Shown piece by piece: positions 1 through 13,335 of a stretch of 64,000 bases of DNA. Each line of letters opens with the position of its first letter. Positions within the stretch are counted from its first letter, which is position 1. Position numbers and translations under genes: made by a program. The notes below the pieces were generated by a model. That model ran no database searches. It was not told the origin of the DNA and was given only the letters and a program-made list of their open reading frames with translations. This stretch comes from Marsupella aquatica (lineage: Eukaryota > Marchantiophyta). The DNA lies in assembly GCA_973895155.1 (NCBI GenBank), contig OZ316895.1:13516001-13580000 (forward strand), given 5' to 3'.

Positions 1-299
1 AACAGTCTTATTATGGAGTTGCAATTTCAGAACAAATGTTGCAATCTCCCGATCAAATCCGTCGTCATGGAAAACAGAGCTTGCTTCCTGAGGAAATTGT
101 TGAATTCCATGGGTGGAATTCAACAATTCTTGTCGGGTACCAAATATACTGAAATGCAGCAATAACACACGAGTGTTAGCTTCAAGTACCAGTGTACTGG
201 TTCGCTCCAATAACACTGTTCCTACCTGCACAATGCTTCGCAACTTAAAACCTGTTGGTCCCACATTATACCCATTGAAATGGCCCCATATGCGTAAGC

Positions 300-620
300 T
301 ATGCTCCCAAAATGCAAAGTGGAGCTGCCCATGTTTTGCACACCAAAGTATTTCGGTGGCACCGATTACACCCATTGAATCGGCCCACGTAAGTTGTTCT
401 GGCCCATACGGAGTTCGACATCTCTCCACTGCAAAGTGGGGCTGCCCATGTTTTGCACATCAAAGTATTGAATCGGCTCACGTAAGTTTTGGCCCATACG
501 GAGTCTCCACTGCAAAGTTGGGCTGCCCATGTTTTGCACGTCAAAATATTTAGGTGGCACAGATTACACCATTGAGTCGGCCTGAATTGGCCCACGTAAG
601 TTCTGGTCCATAAGGAGTGT
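300..620. repeat. Tandem repeat array, about 80-117 bp units
   Basis: Three adjacent units begin near 313, 430 and 511. Each starts with TGCAAAGT, then a 'GCTGCCCATGTTTTGCAC' core, an 'ATTGA(A/G)TCGG' segment and 'CCCATA(C/A)GGAGT'. Unit lengths differ (117, then 81 bp) through internal indels. Related degenerate units continue to about 1130. Open frames on either strand here are carried by the repeats and I do not regard them as genes. Confidence 0.8.
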
Positions 621-683
621 TGTGGCCCATACTGAGTATGACATCTCCATACCATGATAAACTTAGTTATTTTCTTTAAATCA

Positions 684-976
684 GTGAGTGCACACCTTAT
701 ATTACCACATTTTGATGTGGGATTACCGGCAAGGCAAATTGTTAGTCTCCAGTGCAAAATCAGCCTACCCATGCTTTGCAGATTATTTTGTTGCCCCAAA
801 GAAAAACCCATTGAATCAGCCTCATTGGCGTGAGTGCACACCTTATATTACCACATTTTGATGTGGGATTACCGGCAGGGCAAATTGTTAGTCTCCAGTG
901 CAAAATCAGCCTACCCATGCTTTGCAGATTATTTTGTTGCCCCAAAGAAAAACCCATTGAATCAGCCTCATTGGCG
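684..976. repeat. Recent 146-bp tandem duplication
   Basis: Two nearly identical units start at 684 and 830 with GTGAGTGCACACC and run to about 829 and 976. By eye they differ at only one or two positions, for example GGCAAGGC against GGCAGGGC. The near identity indicates a recent duplication. It creates matching open frames, so apparent ORFs across it are not evidence of coding. Confidence 0.9.
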
Positions 977-999
977 TGCAACACATGCTTTGCACATCA

Positions 1000-3900
1000 A
1001 AATCTTTTGATGGCCCACTTTATATCACATGCAATTGGCCCCATACAAGTAAGTCATGCCCCCCAAAATATTAGCCTCCACTGCAAGGACTGCCCTTGCT
1101 TTGCACATCCAACTATTTTGGTGCCTCGGAGTTATACCCCACGATTCAGCCTCAACCCCATGAGTTATACCCCAAAAGGTGAAGTCTAATCCACAGTAGA
1201 GTATGTTGCTAAACACAGGAGTAAGGTTAAGTCCATTCCACAGTACCCAAACACATGACTTACACCCTAAAAGGTAAGTCAGTTCTATGGTAAAGTATGT
1301 GGCTGAATAAGTGAGTAAGGTAGATTCCCTTTCAGAGTACAGTATGTCGTCAAACACATGAGTCACGCCCCCAAAGGTTAAGTCCCTACCACATTAGAGT
1401 GTGTCCCTGTTAACAGTTTAAATGATATGAGGGTGAGACTCAAATACTCTGTTACAGTGGTATGATGACTAATTGTGAAGTTAAAACCGTTGTTAAGATA
1501 TGTTTGCTGATTGCAAATTAAGAAACGTTTTGAAGGTAGTGTCTACTAATTGCCTACTTAACTCCTTTTTATAGTACCAATCATTAGTTTGTGTGACAGT
1601 GACTTCCATCACTACAATAGTAAAAAATTCTTGCATATGTTCTTAAACCACAAAGTCGACCCTACTTAAGAAACAGTAGGGTTAGGATTGAATTGATGCA
1701 CACATAATAATAAAAATTACGCGAAAAACTGCATGGAAAGTGAGGACAGTCCAACACCCTATATTGCCTTATTCATCCAACAAGTTTTGTGACTCTATCT
1801 ACGGACCCCCATGGGAAGTTCCTTTCAAAATTCCTGGAAGTTAGTGCACAGCCACATCAGCACTATTGGTCACAAACAAGAAAGATTTGTTTCCCAAGAA
1901 GAACCAAGCCTATTTGTGTTTGAGGCAAAACAGTTCTATATTGTAACGTGTACAACAATGGAAAAACTGAATACCAACACTAATATAAACAAAGAAAGGG
2001 ATAAAAGAAAATAACCATTGAATGGGTTATGATTGGCATATTAGGGTTTTCTGCTAAATTGAATGTATTTTCTATTTCATTGACAAATTTTTGAAATAAC
2101 CATGGGTAGAAAGAAACTCTTCAGCTACTGTAACATTTAGCAAAGAAACATAAGAAACCCTTTGGTTATTATGGATAGACAAATACCAATGGAAATTAAG
2201 AAACCTTTTGGTTACTATGGACAGAGGAATAGCAAAGGAATGTAAAAACACCTTTGGCTTGTGTAACATTTTGCAGGTACTGTATGGACATAGGAGTACC
2301 AAGCAAACCCTTTGCATGAGCTTTAACTGTCAAATGAATAATCTCCCTCCTCTCTTTTTTCCCTCATCTCCATATTCAAACCTATTTCAGTATAAAACTC
2401 TTCATTGACTCTAACTCGTTGAATAACATCAAACTTACATAACCAAGGGGTCCTCTAGACAAACTAATTTATCTATATAGAGTAGTCAATATATGAAGTC
2501 TCCCAAGGAGTAATTGTTTCTAGTACAGGAAAAGATTTTCCCTTCAATGTGCATGTTTCATTTCGTACCTTTTAAGACCAGATAATTTTACAACTCCCTC
2601 AAGAAAGTTCAAAACAAGCTTCTAATTCTCTTTTCATTATTTGGGAAAGTTTGGCAACCCTGTGAACAAAGTTAAAGTCACAATTCACAGACTTTCATGC
2701 CCCTCTAAATCTCGACCACAGTTTGAGTTCTCCTATTGAAGGAGAGCAGCTATGGACGTCCCATAGCCATAGCCACTGTTTGAATCCACAATGTACATCA
2801 CACAACCCTTAAACCAAAATGACATTTTGATATAAGTTACAAAATGTTAGCCACTGTCTATTTTATTTGCAAAAGTTTTCCTTACTAGCCCCATGACCCA
2901 TCCTTGAACGAAAATAGATCTAAAGAAAAATCTTGCACAATAAAATGTATATGCTATTTTAGTTAGTCTTTGCCCCATCCTTGTTTTTTGTCCATCCTCA
3001 TTTCAGTTTTATCTTTATTTAGAGTCAATTTCACTTTTGTCCATCCTCCTTTAAAAGTTTGACCTTATTGGACCTCATTATCAGTTTTGTCTCTATTGGG
3101 AGTTATGGTCTAGAGGCTTCACTCTAGACTTAGGCCCTTAAGAGTAGGCTTCAATTGGCGCTTTTAGAGTAAGATATTGACATTCCTGCCCCTGCAATTA
3201 TTTTTACTACCAAGCTTTCTCATGAAATTAGCTTACTAGTGTTAAACACTTGTAAGTAGTGTAATGATGCGTCCAACGCTAGTAGTGTGTTTTGAGAAAC
3301 ACAATTAGTAACTCTAAAACATTGATCGACCCGAAGTTTCAATGGCTATACAATTAGTCTTACTAAAGCTAATTGTGGTCTAAGTGGTGCCAACTGCGGT
3401 AAATGATGTAATACCTTGACAAATCAGGTGAGGGGTGGAAATGGGGTTCTAGTATTAATAATATTGTAAGCTAAATTGCACTTGGCATGTCCTTACCCTG
3501 TGAAGTGCATTTACAGTACAGGGCCACAGAGGTGTGGTGATGGTCACTGTTCTCTGGGCAATAAAGTACCAAAGTATGATCAGATTCATAGAAAAACTAA
3601 TTATTATTGAAAATTTCACTCCCTTAGAAAGTTTAGGTAGTGTTTGTGCAACTTGGAAAAAATTTACAATCTTAGCATTTTGATGTAAGACACTGATGTA
3701 TCAGAGGATACCCTATACTCTAGAAAACATGAAACTCCTCTTAATGCCCTAATCCCCTCCTCCCCACTTGCCACCGCAGGCCTTGTATTGCTGCACCTTG
3801 CCCTGCAGGCCCTCCACCTTGCCCTGCCTTCACCCTGCCCTTGCCCTCCAGGGCTGATGCCTCCTTGGCGCTTGTTGTTGCCTCACCCTCTATGCATGAC

Positions 3901-5600
3901 GCCTTCCATTGCCTTGCCCTCTTGGGCGCCTCCCTTGCACAAGGAGGGAGAGGAGAGAAAGGGGAGGGGGAGGACAGGAGAAGGGTACAAGATTTTTTTG
4001 TGAAAACCTTCTCCTCCTTGTAGCGCTGTTGTTAGGAATTGACTTGAGTTGTTGTTTGGCCTTACTATGATTAGTTAACCCATGATTACATTAGGATAAA
4101 ATCTAAACTAAGCGGATTCTTCATGTGTACTCTCATATGCTATCAGATCCTACAGGAGTTTCTCCAGTTGTGGTGTCTTGTTTGTGTAGCGTGTGATCGA
4201 GAGTCTTTCTCATGTTCCACATTTGTTGTTGTCTAGTCTGAGCCGATGGTTTCTTACAACTAGCATTGCCCATTTCATGCTCCTCTGTGCCCTCCTGCGT
4301 CCTTGCTTGCCCCAACAACATCACTTTCACAACATTCAATAACATTAACCAAAATGACAATAGTAGCAACAACCACCCATCCCAAATAACTACTTTTTCA
4401 AACCACAACATTATTGCACAGTTGAGGCAGCTGAAATAACAACACTTTTGCAACAAACACATGGCTGCAATGAAAACCCATATGAAACAACAATTGACTT
4501 CCACAACCACAACACAACCGCAATGATTAACCTGGCCACAACAACATACTTGCAATAATAACTGTAGATGTGCATTGGGCTCAAAATATCACCTTGCCTC
4601 CACAATACATACGTGCCACAATGAATTCTTTGCCTCGAAGAGAGGTCATCCCTATGGTAAATTTACTTCACAGCCCCAACAAGTAACATTTTGAGGGACT
4701 TTACTGCACGTAACTGTTAACTTGAACCTCTACTTAGCTTAACTGAACTCATGAGAACTATCCTTCCCTATCCACACAGAGGAATTAGTCTCTTCAGTCT
4801 TTGCCTAAAGTGAGGTGGAATTCTTGTATATGAGTTTGCATTCTATCTTGCTTTAGTAGCCAAGGCAGTATCCATATATCACACTGCCAAAGGACAAAAG
4901 GTGCTAAACCCGGAGATGCAATCCCAAAGGCAAGAGACCCCACAATGGACCCAATAAAGGGGAGAGAACAAGGGAAAGTCCCCAGAAGACCGAAGAGCCA
5001 AGTAAAGCCTGAGAGTCTTAACAAAGGCAAAAAGAAAGGCAGTATCTATATATCACACATCCCAAGAACAAAAAGTGCTCAACCGGAAGAAGCTATCCCT
5101 AAGGCAAGAGATCCATAAAGGGGAGAAAACCAGTGGAATCATGGGAAAAGCCAAAGTGCCAAGTAGAGCCGAGAGTCCCAAGAAAGGCAAAAAGAACTAA
5201 AATACTGCTAAGTAGCAAACTAAACCCCTACTGGGCAGCAGTTGAAAAGCCTGGTCTGAAGATAACATGAATGTTAGCTGGGTCAGGTATGATGTGTATA
5301 GTCCTCCAGTAGCTCCTCTGCAGCTGCATTCTGTCCTCAGGTGATCTTTCCAGAGAGCTACAGTACCGTAGGAGTGAGATACGCACCCTGCACGGGGAAG
5401 GGAGGGAGGTAGGGAGGGAGCGAGTCTGTGGCAAAGCTTTGCATCGATGCCATGAAGCTTTGAGATTGATTTCTTTGGTGAAACTGTTTGCCTTTAATAA
5501 TTGCCCTCTCTCGTCCTCCTTCTTTCTATCAACGTTCACATCACAGGACAGCGTTGTCGATTCCCCAGCCACAAGTGTGGTGTAGAGCAGAGCTGAAGCC
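1000..5600. other. No gene recognised; degenerate repeats and low-complexity DNA
   Basis: From 1000 to about 1400 there are degenerate units resembling the array upstream. Near 3780-3860 there is a pyrimidine-rich CCTTGCCCT-type low-complexity stretch. Around 4300-4560 there is an AAC/CAACA-rich tract. At 4845-5190 a pair of similar segments recurs about 190 bp apart ('CAGTATC(C/T)ATATATCACAC' near 4866 and 5040). Short open frames occur but show no domain or splice context. The last 100 bp before 5601 are probably the promoter and 5' leader of the next gene. Confidence 0.5.
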
Positions 5601-8600
5601 ATGGTGGTGGCAGCCCAATTCTGTGTTCTCCAATGTGGGCGTGGAGGAGTAGCAGCAGAATTAGAAGGTGCTGTGCCCAGCAGCAGCAGCGCTTCGTTTG
5701 TCTCCTCCTCCTCTCTCTCCTGGATCCGATTCCACGGCGACAGGGCGCAATTTCTGCCGAGGACCACCTGCCGAGGAGTTGCTGCAGCACCCAGCAGAGG
5801 CCGTCTGAGAATCGACTGCGTGGGATGGGTATGTCGCCATATCCCTGTAGTTTGGGCTCCTGAATTGTCCTGTCCGCTCTACAAATGGAAAATTTGTTAT
5901 ATAAATGGAAAATCTGCTGCTAAGCGTTCCCCCTGTGTATTCTAGAATCGCAAGGGGCTGAAATGTAACGCAATGCAACGAATTCTTGTTGCATTGTGTG
6001 CTGGTCTCCTGTTTTCCCGGTATTTTTTACTGAATTTGTGGCCATCGATGGTCCCTATATCAGTGTTGTCCCTTAGAACTGCAAATCTCCTTCATTTGAA
6101 CACTCCTTGGACTTCATTTATATGGGCTTGACCGGCATATCTACTCATACTCCTACATTTGCTGTGGGCTATCGCTGCCGTAGTGCTAAACCTTGCGTTT
6201 ATAGTTCATCCAGTCGTTCTCTCCTTGTGCCGATGGAATTAGGGGTTATTTATTCTTATCATTGTGCTGTAGTTGGGTTTAAGCTCCATATGAAAGCTAG
6301 TTTATCAGGAGATCTGCGACGGCTGTACCGGTGTCACATAGAGAGGGACAAGTGTACCCTCTTCTACCTTCAGTGCAGAAGTTCACCACCTCTTCCTGGA
6401 CGCCAACCATTCACTCCGTTTTTGGTCTCATCTGGAATTCAGTCGATTACTTCGTTGTACATCCTTTGGTAAAGGTTGGCACCTCAGGTGCCCACCTCTG
6501 AAGCTAGCTGTGCACTCTGGAACACGCATCGAATCTTCGGACTAGCCCTGTTAGGTATCAAGGATCCAAATCCCTTGTAATGGACTGCCAGTTGCATATC
6601 CGATCATGCTTAGTTGGTGACCTTCGCAAGCTCCTTTCAGAACTCCGTTTGATTTTTTTTTGGATATTCCTATCTATGTTATGTGTGTTCTATTGTCCGG
6701 TAGTTGGATTTGTCATACGTCCTTATCAGATTCTCAGAAAGTCATGTGTGAGCTAAGTGAGGTAATGTATGAGTGATATCCTTTCCTGCTTGAGCTGCAG
6801 GACCCAGAGAATATTTTAGCCCCACCACAGCCTGGACATATATCCAGACGAAGTTTTGAGAAGAAATACCAGAATGAGGCGGAGCGTAAGATTGCCATGG
6901 AAGAGGCAGCCCATGAAGAACGCTTGAAACTAAGAGCGGCTAGAGAGGTACATGCGAAAAACTCCAGATCCTCCTCACATAGAGGGATGTGAGGAATGAA
7001 TTGTCAAAAGCGACCTAGTCACATGTGTGAAAACTGCGCGAGAAACATCTAGCACCATTCATCATCGACACCAGACTAACATGGGTTCTATCAACATCAA
7101 CAGGTTGTCCCATGGCAGTCTAATAGGCTAAGTTATAGGGGCATTTTCGATGAAAACTAATTTAACTACCAAAAATATGATTCATAGGTAAGAATTCAAC
7201 TCCAGACTGGTACAGTAAAAATGTCCATAAGCAGTCTATCTTGATCTGCAGCTCAAAATCGAGACCGTGATTAAATCTGAGACTTAATAAAAGAAGGGCT
7301 GTACATCATCTTTGGAGCAACAGGTAGCTTGATTCTTAGCATTGTGATAGCATCTGTTTACATGATTTCCTCTCCCCGTCAAGTCTGCTCTAGGATCACT
7401 TATTTTAGGTGTCATGGAGCGAGATAGATTTGAATTTTTTCAGGCTTGGCAGAGATTGACGTTCGCTTCGGGCCAAATGAATCGGCCCATGGCCATGAGT
7501 GCAGGCTCGCGTTGTTCCAGTAACGAATACAGGTCTAGTGGAGTTTTTCTTGGAAACCGATAAGCGCGAGATTGAATATGAGATCGCTCGATGCAGACCC
7601 AGGTGAGTAAAGTTGAGGCAGCAAGGTTTCGTTCAGTAATGGCCAACCTCACCCATGACTTTGACGCCTAAAATACTTGATTTTCCCTGACACTGTTCTC
7701 TCAACCACTGACGACGCCAGATTTAGAGTGTATATTCCACTTTGAATATATCTTGAAGAACGTTTTATCACAATGGCACAGTGAGGAAAGGTAATCAAGG
7801 TAGACGGGTCCTTAAAAGTTCTTTTTCAACTTACGATATTTGGGTTACACATCAATCAAGGAGTCATTGCTCAAAGAGTCTCACCTCACTAGGAAATTTG
7901 TTGGTATTATTTGTCTCTCCCAAACTATGGAATCTATTGTAGTTTTAAGGTGGATGACGCAAAAGGTGCTTAAAACTTGTCCAGAATATGATATGGTTGA
8001 GAAGGATCGTTTGAGGGCATGGCTCACAACAAATTGTGCTATTTTTTGTTTTCAGTGTACAGCAAATGTAGTGGTTAAATTCTAAGTTTACTCTTGGTTT
8101 TCTCCAGACTGGACGAGATTTTCTTTAGCTTCCTAAGATCTGAAATAGGCCTCTTACGCTTTGGGGTCAATCCGGCGCAGGTTGGTTCCTAGCTGGAATT
8201 TATATCTCTTGTGGTCCATTGTGGAGGGGTTTCTGCATGTCATAGAAATGAGCTTATGGGCCGTCTGTTCTAGACTTCTTTGTCCCAGGTTTTCCCCTTA
8301 TTTGATCGGAGGTTACCTTTGACTAAAAAGCTGAGTCGTTCTGTATTGGGTAATGACAACTCATCTCCATATGTTTAACTGTGTATGCAATGAAGTCCAG
8401 TGAAGACTTTACCTGAGAAATTCGTGTTGAAGTCGACGATATATTCTCAAGGAGAGGCATCAGTTTGGAACCAGTGAAACTTCTGATTTAGTTGTGTCTC
8501 TTGCTGTCTATTAGGGATCAGAAGACAGACTGGTGGAGCTCGAACAACTGCAAGAGTTGCTGACGCAAGGCGTTGGTAAGCCTCTGAACTGTTGTCGGGG

Positions 8601-9332
8601 TCTGCTGGAACTGCCTTCCAAACAGTAAGATTTTGTGCAGAGAATATTTCATAATATGGATTGATGCAACGTGGGAGTAACAATAGGTATGGATACCTGG
8701 TGATGCAGAAGCTTACGACAAATTGGCAGCAGATTTTACCGGTGCAAAGGAAGGATTGACGAGAATTCTGTCTTCCAAAGATAAGCGAGCGACTGTAAGT
8801 ATTTGTATCATATGAAGTTATGAAGTAGTTCATGCCGGACAAGTCAAACGTAAACACTTCTATGTAATTAAACTGTGCAATGGTTGAGACCTTCTGCCTT
8901 ATGTTGTTGCAGCTCTTGGAAATGGCTGGAGAGAATCAATTGAATATGCCTCTACTTGCCCTTCTGGATGAGAATATTGCTGCTGCTAGTGGTGCTGGCC
9001 AGGTACATACACTCGGGTCATCTGTTGTTCCAATTAGGTCTTTTAGCTGTGTTTGCAAAACCGCGGGTACAGTTCTTGCTCTGCTGGGATTAAGTGCAGC
9101 GCAAATCCTTTCCTTAGACACTGTTTAGAGACAATCATAAAATCTCTTTATATGAAGGTGGTGGTGTTTCGCCAGAGGCTCTATTTTATTGAATCCTGGC
9201 AAGAATTCCGCCCTGCTCTATGGCTCTTGGATATCCAAGTCTGATCATCTGCCTTGTTGTGGCATGCAGAAGGAAGCTGTCGAGTTCATGAGCAAAATTA
9301 GGGGTGGAATTTTGAAATACATGACCGTCTGA
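5601..9332 (+). CDS. Conserved plant protein of unknown function, probably plastid-targeted, six exons
   Basis: Predicted exons are 5601-5828, 6801-6947, 8515-8575, 8709-8794, 8913-9002 and 9270-9332, giving 225 codons with the stop. All introns are GT-AG and phases agree. The start GCCATGG has a good context. Exon 1 (76 codons) is rich in Ser, Ala and Arg, poor in acidic residues and looks like a chloroplast transit peptide. Exon 2 gives a basic/acidic helical segment with EKKYQNEAERK and a run of Glu/Ala/Lys, likely coiled coil. Exon 3 encodes ELEQLQELL. Exons 4-6 form a compact helical domain with AYDKLAADF, SSKDKRATLLEMAGE, LLALLDENIAAA and the end ILKYMTV. The exon 4 acceptor is uncertain: an AG at 8685-8686 would add a V-W-I-P-G-D segment but needs a weaker, phase-0 exon 3 donor. 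I do not recognise the family by name, so the function is open. Confidence 0.62.
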
Positions 9333-11846
9333 TTCGATATGCTTGATGTATTAGGTACACAAATGATTCTGTCAATTTTAGGTTAATTGATTAGAGATCT
9401 CCTTGATTTAGTGCTTAGACATCAAGGACACTCTAATGGCATTGAACCTTGACATCTAGAGTGACGAATCAAACAGTTTAGTAAGAGGAGAATCTTGTAG
9501 TTAGAAGAATTGCGAGATCTAGACACAGAGAGAGTAGCAATGGACCTTACTGTAAAGTGTCCTCGGATTGTGGACATTCCTTGTCAAGGTGTATATCAGT
9601 TTTTCCTGTCATCTTCAACGAATTGCGTTTGAAGTCATTCCAATGTCTTGTTCCCGAAAATTACTCCGTTTCTACTTCATTCGAGAAATCCATATTGTAT
9701 AGATCAATACAGTGAAACGTCGTAGTTGGGTTGTCGCACTGGAGCTGGGCCTTGATCTAGAAGGTAGTTACCCCTTGCATAGCCTGGAGAGATTCTCATC
9801 CCCCAAAGCATGTGGTGTCTGGTTTTGTGAGACCCGTTTAAGTATCTTAGGTTGGAAGACTCTCTTAGTTTAATGTGATCCATGCCTCGAAACGACATCC
9901 ATTACCTTCAGCCAAGACTAGATCCCATTTTAGCTGTCAATGTTGGAAGTCAGTTGGATCCCCGACAAATCCATCATAAGAGGTAAGAGAGGAAAAAGAA
10001 GCCCCAATCTTTCAACAGCTCCTTCTCTTTGTATATGGGCCCATCGATCAGCATGCAATCACGAACGTGTGAAGAGCTGATTAGCTCCTCCTCCCTATGA
10101 ATATTGCCAAGATATATTCCGTAAAAAGGCCCGAGCTGTGGTAGCCTCTACAAGAATACCATGCTTACTAAGATGGTCCAATGATGCGTGTCAAGAGTCA
10201 CAGACAGGTCACAGTTAGGGCTTCCATGTTATCTTCAGCTAAGCCCTCCACATATCCAAACGTGGAGAAATTGTGTATGCTCTGTTTTCAATAAGGTTGC
10301 ACCAGTTACAGTTCAAGCTGCCTCACGAGTTAGAAGTACAGCAACTGGGAAACTTTAGGTTTCAAGAGCTGGGACATTGACCAACTCCAATATCTACAAG
10401 GACCGTTTATGGATAAAGTATGGTTCCAATAGGAAATAAATGCACCACATGGGATGTGGAGGATACAAAACCAAGCAAAATTCACCACAAAACCTGTCAT
10501 GATCTCACGAATTGGTGAATTAGCTCTTTTCCTCGTAAGCTCCCCTTTGCTTTCCCCCCTTTATCCTTGTGTCCTCCTACTTAACCTTATTTCCTCCATC
10601 ACCTTGCTGGGGTTCCTCTCAATACGGAAGCTGTTCTCGTTCGTTAATAACCCCGCCTCACTTTCTTGCAGCCCCGCAGACGTTTTCCCCAACCATGTTG
10701 ATTTTCCTCTGAAAACTCTTACTCTTTCTCTGAACTGCGGTGGAGCCCAGGATTTTTCTCTTTGATTATCACCCCTGCAGCACATTTGGGGAATCGCAAA
10801 CATTATATTCATCATTGTTGAAATCTTGGCCTTCAGCGCCTTTCCCCCCAAAAAACAAACTCATAAATCGTTTGTCCTCTTTCGCTCAACCTCTTGATCA
10901 CTGCAGCTCTCGCGTGATGAATCTGAGTGACCTCTATTGAACCCAGAGAATGGAAGCAAATGTAACGTGGGTGCCGTCACCCAAAAAAAATTGAAACGTA
11001 GCTGGGCGAATGAATTGTGTCGGATAATGAAGTTCAGAAAGCTTAAGTTCATCCAGAGAAGCTCATCATCTCTGTAGCTGGCGCTGGTTTGCAGGCTGGA
11101 TGCACTCGATCCCCGAATACGATATGCACAAGGTAATGAAGAGTGTAGTGAGGACAGCACTTTTATGTCCATGATCCCGTGATCTGCTGCTGTTAATCCT
11201 GCAATGAAGTACAGTCCTGCCGCCTGTCACACACGGAGCAGGCAAAACTCACTATTCTAGTACTGTACAACGTCTTCACCAAATTCCAGCTTCTGTACTC
11301 CAGATGGGCGGTTCACATCGCTCTCACCACCATCGAAGGGCCAGCTCACAACAGCAATTGTTCATCCTGGCTCGACAGTCGTTATCAAGTCGTTATCGAG
11401 TCGTGGAGAGCACATTGCGTTTGTCTGGCTCTGCCCCTCCAAGGCCAGTAGTACCGGAACCCAAAGCCCTCAAACATATGCAAATGTTGAATTTCAGGGT
11501 CTTGCTGTGTCCTGCAAGGCAATTTTAGTCTCGCTTCATACAAATCCTCGTTTGAGACATAAATTATCAAAGTTGTTGTTAACTCTTGTTACAGGAATTT
11601 CAATTTCTGTCTTAGATTGAAAAACTCTCAGATAATTTGAGTAAAATCAAGGATGAGTCAATCTAATTACCAGCAAATGTATCTCTATGAGTTTCCTTTC
11701 GATCTCAGATCTGGACCGTTGACAGACCTCAGGGGGTAGATCAAGTAACAAGTTTCATTCTGGGAGTTGATCAAGCAAATACATCCTTCACAGCCTTTCC
11801 CAATTCCAAAACGATGATTTAGGAAACAAGATATTTATGTAACCCA
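9333..11846. other. Intergenic region, no gene recognised
   Basis: This holds the 3' flank of the six-exon gene and then about 2.4 kb with no recognisable domain. A short A/T-rich stretch and a pyrimidine-rich tract (10,530-10,610, followed by open frames on both strands to about 10,940) are present. Nothing here has splice signals or motifs strong enough to call a gene. Confidence 0.5.
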
Positions 11847-12184
11847 TAGTGATGGACCTCGTCACCCAGCGCCCTCACCAATCCCAGCACTTGCGCCTAA
11901 GTGCCCTTGATGCCCGAACGTCTCCACGGAATACCTCGAGCAAGCATGCAAGTACCTCTAGCACCACCTGCGGCCCCTCCCATACGAAGCCGCACTTGCT
12001 TACCTACACGACCGCTACTCAATGGTCCTCACTATCTACACAAGCAACCAAGCACCTCGGTAAGTAACCCCACCGGATCTAGAACTCGCCAAGTCTAGCA
12101 CCCTAACTCAAGCTCAACAGATGTTGGTAAATAGGTCAGCGATAGGTCCTCCCGATGCCATAAGCCGGAACCAAAACCCACGCA
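11847..12184 (+). repeat. Repeat segment A (direct copy)
   Basis: This 338-bp segment is found again in inverted orientation at 13336-13668. It begins with TGATGGACCTCG and ends near GGAACCAAAACCCA. It carries a short open frame (11849-12067) matched by the frame in the inverted copy, but the codon pattern gives no known domain. It directly abuts segment B on its right. Confidence 0.85.
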
Positions 12185-13335
12185 GTCGCGGAACTCGACT
12201 ACCTTAAGTAACACTTAGCTCCGGCGTCGCTGACTCCGACGCCGAGCTCCCTTATGGTCCAGGCCCGGATAGGCCATCCAGGGAGGACTTAGCATGGGGA
12301 GACTTGTGGGCAATGAGACGTGGCACTAGCGAGGCAAGGGGCCAAGTTGGGGACACACACTAAGGACTTGGACTAGCCTATGGCTGGTTAGGTCAAGGGG
12401 AAATGGGCCGGGCTCAAGGGTGGCCGTCCTATCGAATGGGCTTTGAGTTATGAGGGCTTGGGAGTGAGCTCCTCTTGGGCCCAAGGCCAATGGAGTTGAC
12501 GCCATTGGCAACAGACGCTTGGGGCGCAAGTTGTGGCCCGATCCGGGTTGGGCCGGTCGGGGGCCCCGAGCGGCGATCAGACCCGAGGGCCTAGGCATGA
12601 GCACTGGGTCGGCCCGGTCACAACGGGCTAAGGCACTCCGCTTGCGGATGCCTGTCAAGAAAGTTATGAGCGTTGCCAGTTGGTGGCGCGCCCATTGTGC
12701 GCGATGGGATCCGGGTTGGGGGCCAAATGTTAGGGACCAAAGCTGGTCCGGGGGTGGCAGGTCTCGAGAAGCATATATGAGGGGAGTGGTGTCTCCCTGG
12801 GGGCTAAGGGCGAGCCGAAGTCATGAGCCGCGGCGGTCGCAACAATAAGGGAAACCGCCAAACGGAAATGGCGATATCTTCCCAACGGGAAGTCCGTTGG
12901 AGGACTTCTTAGGTGCGTTGGAAAGCTCTTGAGGAGGGCTCCTGAGCTCAGCTAGGTCTGGGGGTGCCATGGGTTCTCGTGGTTTGCGGGTGTTAGCTCA
13001 CCCATTTGCCAAATCCTGCCGAACAGCAGCCAAGCCGCGTTCAGCCTCCTAAGGGAACTTGCGTTGGGGAGGCAAGGCCAAGTAGGTATGGAGGCTGAGT
13101 CCCAAGGGCGCTCAGTCCTTAGACCATCAGTGGGGCAAACCGGGAGTCGGTGTTAGAGTCGGGGCCGTTCTAGTCCCGGCGTGTTGAGACAAGCTTGGGA
13201 CAAGCTTTAGGACCAGCGACGCTACTTGGGCCATGAGCATGTTCTGAGGTCAGGGCGGTCAGTTGGTGATGGATAGGTACGAGGGGGAACCCGGGCCGCG
13301 CCCAAGAAAGGAGCTGTCTTGGACGGACAGTGGGT
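12185..13335 (+). repeat. Repeat segment B, left arm of a 1.15-kb inverted repeat
   Basis: This GC-rich arm pairs with 13669-14736 plus 21669-21768, the latter being displaced by a Copia insertion. By eye the arms are roughly 90% identical. Near 12729 it contains TGTTAGGGACCAAAGCTGG next to GGGGGCCAAA. On the minus strand this reads as ...CCTAACA|TTTGGCCCCCAACC, which resembles a plant retrotransposon 5' LTR end followed by its leader. The arm may therefore come from a non-autonomous LTR element, which is inference. It retains the uninterrupted Copia-1 target site at 12281-12285. Confidence 0.85.

Noticed and set aside
299-841. Minus-strand frame of 180 codons
   Set aside because: It is created by the tandem repeats; the peptide repeats with the DNA units and changes frame between neighbours.
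5228-5767. Minus-strand frame of 179 codons
   Set aside because: It is antisense to exon 1 and the leader of the six-exon gene, has no motif, and the plus strand has a consistent splice model.
6107-6472. Plus frame of 121 codons and other frames between 5900 and 8500
   Set aside because: They lie in introns 1 and 2 of the six-exon gene and do not extend the protein in frame with good splice sites.
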